The position numbers were made by a program, and so were the translations under genes. DNA of 64,000 nt from VRUE01 sp963714155. Its GTDB lineage: Bacteria > Actinomycetota > Thermoleophilia > Solirubrobacterales > 70-9. The stretch is from assembly GCA_963714155.1 (NCBI GenBank), contig OY970236.1, positions 1,674,001 through 1,738,000 on the forward strand, given 5' to 3'. Below the pieces are notes generated by a model. The model was given only the letters and a program-made list of their open reading frames with translations. It ran no database searches and was not told where the DNA came from. Shown piece by piece: positions 57,572 to 64,000 of this stretch. Position 1 is the first letter of the stretch; the number at the start of each line of letters is the position of its first letter.

Positions 57572-58870
57572 CTAGGCAGGGACCTCTGAGGAGACCCGTT
57601 CAATCTGGGCACCGAGCCCGCGCAGGCGATCGTCGATCTGCTCGTAGCCGCGATCGATCTGGCGGATGTTGCCGATCTCCGAAGTGCCATCGGCGGCGAG
57701 GGCGGCGATGAGCATCGCCATGCCGGCACGGATGTCGGGGCTCTCGACGCGTTCGCCATGAAGCCGGCTCGGACCGCTGACGATCGCCCGGTGGGGATCG
57801 CAGAGCGTGATCCGAGCGCCCATCGCGACGAGCTTGTCGACGAAGAAGAGGCGGTTCTCGAACATCTTCTCGAAGATCAGGATCTCCCCATCCGCCTGGG
57901 TGGCCAGTGCCAGCGCGATCGAGGTCAGATCCGCCGGGAAGGCCGGCCAAGGGCCGTCCTCGATCTTCGGGATCGCATCGCCGAGGTCGGCCTGGATCCG
58001 CAGCTGCTGACCGGGCGGAACGAGCATGTCCCTGCCTTCGATCTCCGAGTGCAGGCCAAGACGACGAAACTGGCGTCGCACCATCAGCAGATCCTGTGGC
58101 TCGACGTCGCGGATGCGCAGGTCCCCCCCGGTCGCCGCCGCGAGCGCCATGAAGCTGCCGACCTCGATGTGATCGGCCGAGATTGTGTGTTCGGCCCCGG
58201 CCAGGCGGTCGCGCCCGTGCACGGTCATCACGTTGGAGCCGATCCCGTCGACCTGGGCGCCCATCGCGCTGAGCAGACGGGCAAGGTCCTGGACGTGCGG
58301 CTCAGAGGCGGCATTGGAGATCGTCGTCGGCCCGCTGGTCAGCGCCGCCGCCATCAGCGCGTTCTCGGTGCCCATCACCGAAGGCTCGTCCATGAAGATG
58401 TGACAGGGGCAGAGCCCATCGGCGGGGGCGCTGAGCTCGATCCAGCGATCGCCATCTACGCGGGCGCCGAGGTCCTTGAAAGCGTCGAGGTGGGCGTCGA
58501 GGCGCCGCCGGCCGATGAAATCGCCGCCCGGAGGGGGCATCCGCGCCTCGCCGAAGCGCGCCAACAGCGGGCCCGCAAGCAGGAAAGAGGCGCGAATCTG
58601 TTTGGAGAGCTCCTCGTCGACGGAGACCTCGGAGACCGCACGGGCACAGAGCCGCACGCTGTTGTCGGCCACCCAGGCGACCTCGACCCCGAGGCGCTCG
58701 AGGATGGCGAGCTGGGCTTCGGTGTCGCGGATCCGCGGCACGCGGTGCAGCACCAGCTCCTCCTCGGTCAGCAGGCAGGCAGCCAGGATCGGCAGTGCCG
58801 CGTTCTTGTTGCCGGCGACGGTGAGTTCTCCCGAGAGCGGCACGCCGCCGCGGATGACGAATTTCTCCAT
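57572..58870 (-). CDS. murA: UDP-N-acetylglucosamine enolpyruvyl transferase with Asp in the fosfomycin site
   Basis: 432 residues. First committed step of peptidoglycan synthesis. GNKNAALP at the N-terminus holds the substrate lysine. The catalytic loop reads PPPGGDFIGRRRLDAH with Asp117 where most MurA proteins have the Cys that fosfomycin alkylates. Mycobacterium MurA carries the same substitution and is resistant. The start lies beside the divergent promoter of a hydrolase gene. Confidence 0.95.
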   Translation of the reverse strand: MEKFVIRGGVPLSGELTVAGNKNAALPILAACLLTEEELVLHRVPRIRDTEAQLAILERLGVEVAWVADNSVRLCARAVSEVSVDEELSKQIRASFLLAGPLLARFGEARMPPPGGDFIGRRRLDAHLDAFKDLGARVDGDRWIELSAPADGLCPCHIFMDEPSVMGTENALMAAALTSGPTTISNAASEPHVQDLARLLSAMGAQVDGIGSNVMTVHGRDRLAGAEHTISADHIEVGSFMALAAATGGDLRIRDVEPQDLLMVRRQFRRLGLHSEIEGRDMLVPPGQQLRIQADLGDAIPKIEDGPWPAFPADLTSIALALATQADGEILIFEKMFENRLFFVDKLVAMGARITLCDPHRAIVSGPSRLHGERVESPDIRAGMAMLIAALAADGTSEIGNIRQIDRGYEQIDDRLRGLGAQIERVSSEVPA

Positions 58871-58880
58871 AAGTAGCGGC

Positions 58881-58886
58881 TAGGGT
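58881..58886 (+). promoter_or_regulatory. candidate -10 TAGGGT, leaderless type
   Basis: TAGGGT ends 8 nt before the hydrolase ATG at 58895. Its complement reads ACCCTA on the murA strand, so murA and this gene may share overlapping promoters. Confidence 0.45.
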
Positions 58887-58894
58887 AACGCTCG

Positions 58895-59902
58895 ATGCGG
58901 AGAGGCTGGAAGATCCTGATCGGGGCGGCGATTGTGCTCGTCGTGCTGCTCTTTCTCAACGCCCTGACCATCGACCACGAAACCAAGTCCGCGTCGGTGA
59001 CGGAAGCGGGCGGCAGAATCATCGACGTCGGTGGCAAGCAGCTCGAGGTCGTCGAACGCGGGCCGAAGGGCGGCGCGCCGATCGTCCTGATCCACTGCTT
59101 CACCTGCGCGATCAACTACTGGGACGGGATGATTCCTCGACTCGCGCGCGACCACCGGGTAGTCGCCGTCGACCTGCTTGGCCACGGCGGCTCCGAAAAG
59201 CCCAGCTCGGGCTACTCCGTACCCGACCAGGCCACGGCAGTCGCCGAAGTACTCGCCAAGCTCGGCGTGCGCGACGCCGAGGTCGTCGGCCACTCGCTCG
59301 GCGGGCCGGTGGCAATCGCCCTGGCGGAACAATCGCCGCAGCTCGTCAACCGGCTGGTGGCTATCGACAGCATTCCCGACACCTCCTACGGCGACGTCGG
59401 TTTCATCGGCGAACTGCCCTTCAAGTCGCTGATCGGCCAGGCGCTCTGGCGGATCAAGCCCGACTTCACCATTCGCGACGGCCTGAAGGTGGCCTTTGCG
59501 CCTGGCTTCCCGGTTCCCGATGCCTTCGTCGAGGACGTCAAGCGGATGACCTACAGCGCCTACTCAGGCTCGCACAATGGATTTGACGACTACACCGGCG
59601 AAAAGTCCCTCCCCGAGCGCGCCGCGGCGATCGGCAAGCCGCTGCTGGCGATCATGGGCGCCGAGGAGCAGATAGCCAGCGATCCAGCCGAGTCGTTGGC
59701 GGCCTACCGCAAGGCGTACCCTGAAGCAGAGACAAAGCTGATCGCGGGCGCTGGCCACTCGCCAAATGTCGAGAAGCCGGCCCAGACCGCGGCCCTTGTG
59801 CTCAGCTTCGCCGCCCCTCCGAAAGAGCGCCGAAAGGCCACTTCCAGGCACGAAATGCAAGACCAACTGCAAAATCGAGATGCCGTCCGCGGGGGAACGT
59901 AG
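58895..59902 (+). CDS. membrane-anchored alpha/beta hydrolase
   Basis: 335 residues. An N-terminal membrane anchor (about 7-24) leads to an alpha/beta hydrolase with oxyanion LIHCFTC, nucleophile elbow GHSLGG, and catalytic His in GAGHSPN. It is predicted to act outside the membrane; the substrate is unknown. The Lys/Arg/Gln-rich C-terminal tail is not part of the fold. The TAG stop forms part of the promoter hexamer of the next small gene. Confidence 0.8.
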   Translation: MRRGWKILIGAAIVLVVLLFLNALTIDHETKSASVTEAGGRIIDVGGKQLEVVERGPKGGAPIVLIHCFTCAINYWDGMIPRLARDHRVVAVDLLGHGGSEKPSSGYSVPDQATAVAEVLAKLGVRDAEVVGHSLGGPVAIALAEQSPQLVNRLVAIDSIPDTSYGDVGFIGELPFKSLIGQALWRIKPDFTIRDGLKVAFAPGFPVPDAFVEDVKRMTYSAYSGSHNGFDDYTGEKSLPERAAAIGKPLLAIMGAEEQIASDPAESLAAYRKAYPEAETKLIAGAGHSPNVEKPAQTAALVLSFAAPPKERRKATSRHEMQDQLQNRDAVRGGT

Positions 59903-59905
59903 AGT
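59900..59905 (+). promoter_or_regulatory. candidate -10 TAGAGT, leaderless type
   Basis: TAGAGT includes the preceding stop and ends 7 nt before the ATG at 59913. Confidence 0.4.
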
Positions 59906-59912
59906 CGAACCT

Positions 59913-60110
59913 ATGTTCGATTCGAAGACAAACCTTGCAGCGCGGCTGAGCGACGCCGTCGACCTGCTGATCGACTTCGCCACGCTCGGCGAGTACGGGC
60001 TGGAGCCGGCCGGGAGGCCCGCTTCCGCCTGTGAGTCTCGCCAGCGGCAACATCCGGCCCGTCCGGCTGTGCGGCGCACCGTCGACCGCAGTTTCGCGAC
60101 GCGCCCCTAG
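59913..60110 (+). CDS. small hypothetical protein, 65 residues
   Basis: MFDSKTNLAARLSDAVDLLI.. has a short amphipathic helix and a basic C-terminus. It lies in the 211-nt gap between two hydrolase genes. The TAGAGT hexamer at leaderless distance supports it; no family is recognised, so it could still be spurious. Confidence 0.4.
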   Translation: MFDSKTNLAARLSDAVDLLIDFATLGEYGLEPAGRPASACESRQRQHPARPAVRRTVDRSFATRP

Positions 60111-60113
60111 GCC

Positions 60114-61340
60114 GTGGCGGCTCTGGACTGGCTGCACCGGCACACCCGTGTCGTTGTGGCCAGCCTGGTGCTGCTGCTTATAGGGATCGCCCTGGCGGTT
60201 GCGATCAGCTGGCATTTCTCATCTTTTGCCCTCGCGCCCGATATGTCGCCTTACTCCGACAAGGTTGATATCTCGGCGGTGGGCCAGGACCGGATCACCC
60301 TGTCTCGCACCGAGGCCAGCGAACGGCCTGGCTACTACGGCTTGGCCTGGCAGGCCGGACACGCCATCGTCGGACCGATCGAGGCGGAAGACGCTGAGAC
60401 CGTGACCCGCGAGCTCAGCCTCGTCCGTGGCTACCTCGTCTCCGCCACCGAGGCGGGGCTTGAAACCAACGTCTACGCGGGCAACCCGAGTGAAACCCGC
60501 GGCCTGCCCTACAGAGCAATCGACGTTCCCGATCAACTCGGCCCGATGCCCGCCTGGCTCGTTCCCGCTGTGCGGAACTCCGCCGGCTCTCGTCCTCCCC
60601 ACGCCTGGGCAATCGTTGTACATGGGCATACCGACAACCGCCAGAACGGCCTCCGCATCGCCCCCACCCTCCGCGATTCGGGACTTACGTCCCTGCTGAT
60701 CTCCTACCGCAAGGACCTCGGCGCACCCGACAGCCCGGATGGCCTCTACCACCTAGGCGAAACCGAGTGGGAGGACCTGGACGCAGCGGCCCGCTACGCC
60801 GTCGGCCACGGAGCCCGCAGCCTGGTCCTGATCGGCTACTCGATGGGCGGCGCGCTGATCGCCCAGTTCATGCAGCACTCAGCGCTGAAGGAGCGTGTCA
60901 GCGGCGTCGTGCTCGATGCGCCGGCGCTGGACTGGAAATCGATCTTCGCCTTCAACTCCGAACAGATGGGGTTGCCCGGCTTCCTCTCCTTGCCGGTCGA
61001 GTGGGCGATCGATGCCCGCATCGATCCCGACTGGGACAGCCTCGACGCCCTTCAGCACGCCGATGCCTTCCAGATACCAGTACTGCTCTTCCACGGCATG
61101 GACGACACCGTTGTGCCGATCGGCGACAGCGACGAGTTCGCTGAAGAGCTTGGTAAGCGGGTCACCTATTACCGCGTGCCGAAGGCGGATCACACCCAGG
61201 AGTGGAACGTCAACCCGGCGCTGTACGAGCGGCGCCTGAGCGGCTTTCTCCTGCAAATCGGCGCAAAAGAAGCCGCCAAGAACCAGGCGTTGGGCCCACA
61301 AACAGAACGAGCCCGACCGGCGGGGTCGGGCTCGAACTAA
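60114..61340 (+). CDS. membrane-anchored alpha/beta hydrolase
   Basis: 408 residues. One N-terminal membrane helix (about 13-33) and a domain of about 110 residues with unknown fold precede an alpha/beta hydrolase with VVHGH oxyanion region, nucleophile elbow GYSMGG, DDTVV acid and the ADHTQEW His. Similar in kind to its neighbour at 58.9 kb but longer. The last codons are formed by the terminator hairpin of the opposing rRNA operon. Confidence 0.8.
   Translation: MAALDWLHRHTRVVVASLVLLLIGIALAVAISWHFSSFALAPDMSPYSDKVDISAVGQDRITLSRTEASERPGYYGLAWQAGHAIVGPIEAEDAETVTRELSLVRGYLVSATEAGLETNVYAGNPSETRGLPYRAIDVPDQLGPMPAWLVPAVRNSAGSRPPHAWAIVVHGHTDNRQNGLRIAPTLRDSGLTSLLISYRKDLGAPDSPDGLYHLGETEWEDLDAAARYAVGHGARSLVLIGYSMGGALIAQFMQHSALKERVSGVVLDAPALDWKSIFAFNSEQMGLPGFLSLPVEWAIDARIDPDWDSLDALQHADAFQIPVLLFHGMDDTVVPIGDSDEFAEELGKRVTYYRVPKADHTQEWNVNPALYERRLSGFLLQIGAKEAAKNQALGPQTERARPAGSGSN
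61308..61334 (-). terminator. intrinsic-type terminator of the rRNA operon
   Basis: CGAGCCCGACC (61308-61318) pairs with GGTCGGGCTCG (61324-61334) with a 5-nt loop. On the minus strand it follows 5S and is followed by TTCTGTTTG. It lies inside the end of the convergent hydrolase gene. Confidence 0.75.
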
Positions 61341-61347
61341 ATAAAAA

Positions 61348-61463
61348 CCGGCGGCGACCTACTCTCCCAGGGGGTTGCCCCCCAAGTACCATCGGCGCTG
61401 AAAGGCTTAACTGCTCTGTTCGGAATGGGAAGAGGTGTTTCCCTTTCGCTATGCACCACCGGA
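61348..61463 (-). rRNA. rrf: 5S ribosomal RNA
   Basis: About 116 nt. On the minus strand the terminal helix TCCGGTGG..CCGCCGG, the conserved CCCATTCCGAACAGAG and GGGAGAGTAGG segments are clear. Located about 70 nt downstream of 23S. Confidence 0.95.
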
Positions 61464-61531
61464 AATTTGCGAGACAACCGCCCCGGTGGAGCTTGAAAAC
61501 CGTACAAGACCAGGGTAAGTAATAAAACATC

Positions 61532-64000
<2,469 letters not shown>

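Overview
The window is a GC-rich, gene-dense chromosomal segment carrying 65 protein genes and the 3' part of an rRNA operon. It most resembles an actinobacterium of the class Thermoleophilia (Solirubrobacterales-like), which is an inference. The supporting genes are SepF, a MurT/GatD pair, an FtsR-type MerR regulator beside a zinc-ribbon FHA protein, an RsiG-like c-di-GMP coiled coil, VKOR plus DsbA, and a WES/DGAT acyltransferase. GTG and TTG starts are frequent. No CRISPR array, tRNA, phage or IS element was seen.

Layout. 0.2-6.2 kb: recA, a membrane cupredoxin, miaB, a shortened miaA, a dapF homologue lacking both catalytic cysteines, and a DapL-like aminotransferase. 6.2-10.8 kb: a lipoprotein, an MBL hydrolase and an SDR on the minus strand, then hflX and dut. 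10.8-15.0 kb: a lipid kinase, murT, a methyltransferase and gatD in one overlapping unit. 15.1-18.4 kb: secreted cyclophilin, peroxiredoxin, hydrolase, VKOR and DsbA (envelope and redox). 18.5-31.6 kb: accessory metabolism, including ccdA, dinB, WES/DGAT, a secreted metalloprotease, nadE, and an HTH-membrane protein. 31.6-35.4 kb: rsiG-like, FHA and ftsR-like genes behind a strong promoter, followed by two oxidative/lipid genes. 35.4-46.1 kb: rpsB-tsf-pyrH-frr-uppS-cdsA-dxr-rseP-ispG-proS-pgsA. 46.3-51.7 kb: rluD-like, lspA, yggT, proC, sepF, yggS, pgeF and a CCA/poly(A) polymerase family gene. 51.8-58.9 kb: hisF, A, H, B, D, G, Z and murA. 58.9-61.3 kb: two membrane-anchored hydrolases and a small gene. 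61.35-64 kb: 5S and partial 23S rRNA on the minus strand.

Two whole-window patterns stand out. First, about 27 genes on both strands have a TANNNT hexamer (very often TAGGCT) ending 6-9 nt before the start codon. That is the geometry expected for leaderless transcripts, and several of these hexamers reuse the TAG stop codon of the previous gene. Second, many tight intergenic gaps are filled almost wall to wall by long inverted repeats. Their arms differ from gap to gap, and they usually lack a U-tract. A perfect 20-bp-arm palindrome of the same sort lies inside pgeF.

Cell-wall chemistry is also unusual. MurA has Asp in place of the fosfomycin-target Cys, the DapF homologue has Glu and Ser at its two catalytic Cys positions, and a methyltransferase gene separates murT from gatD.
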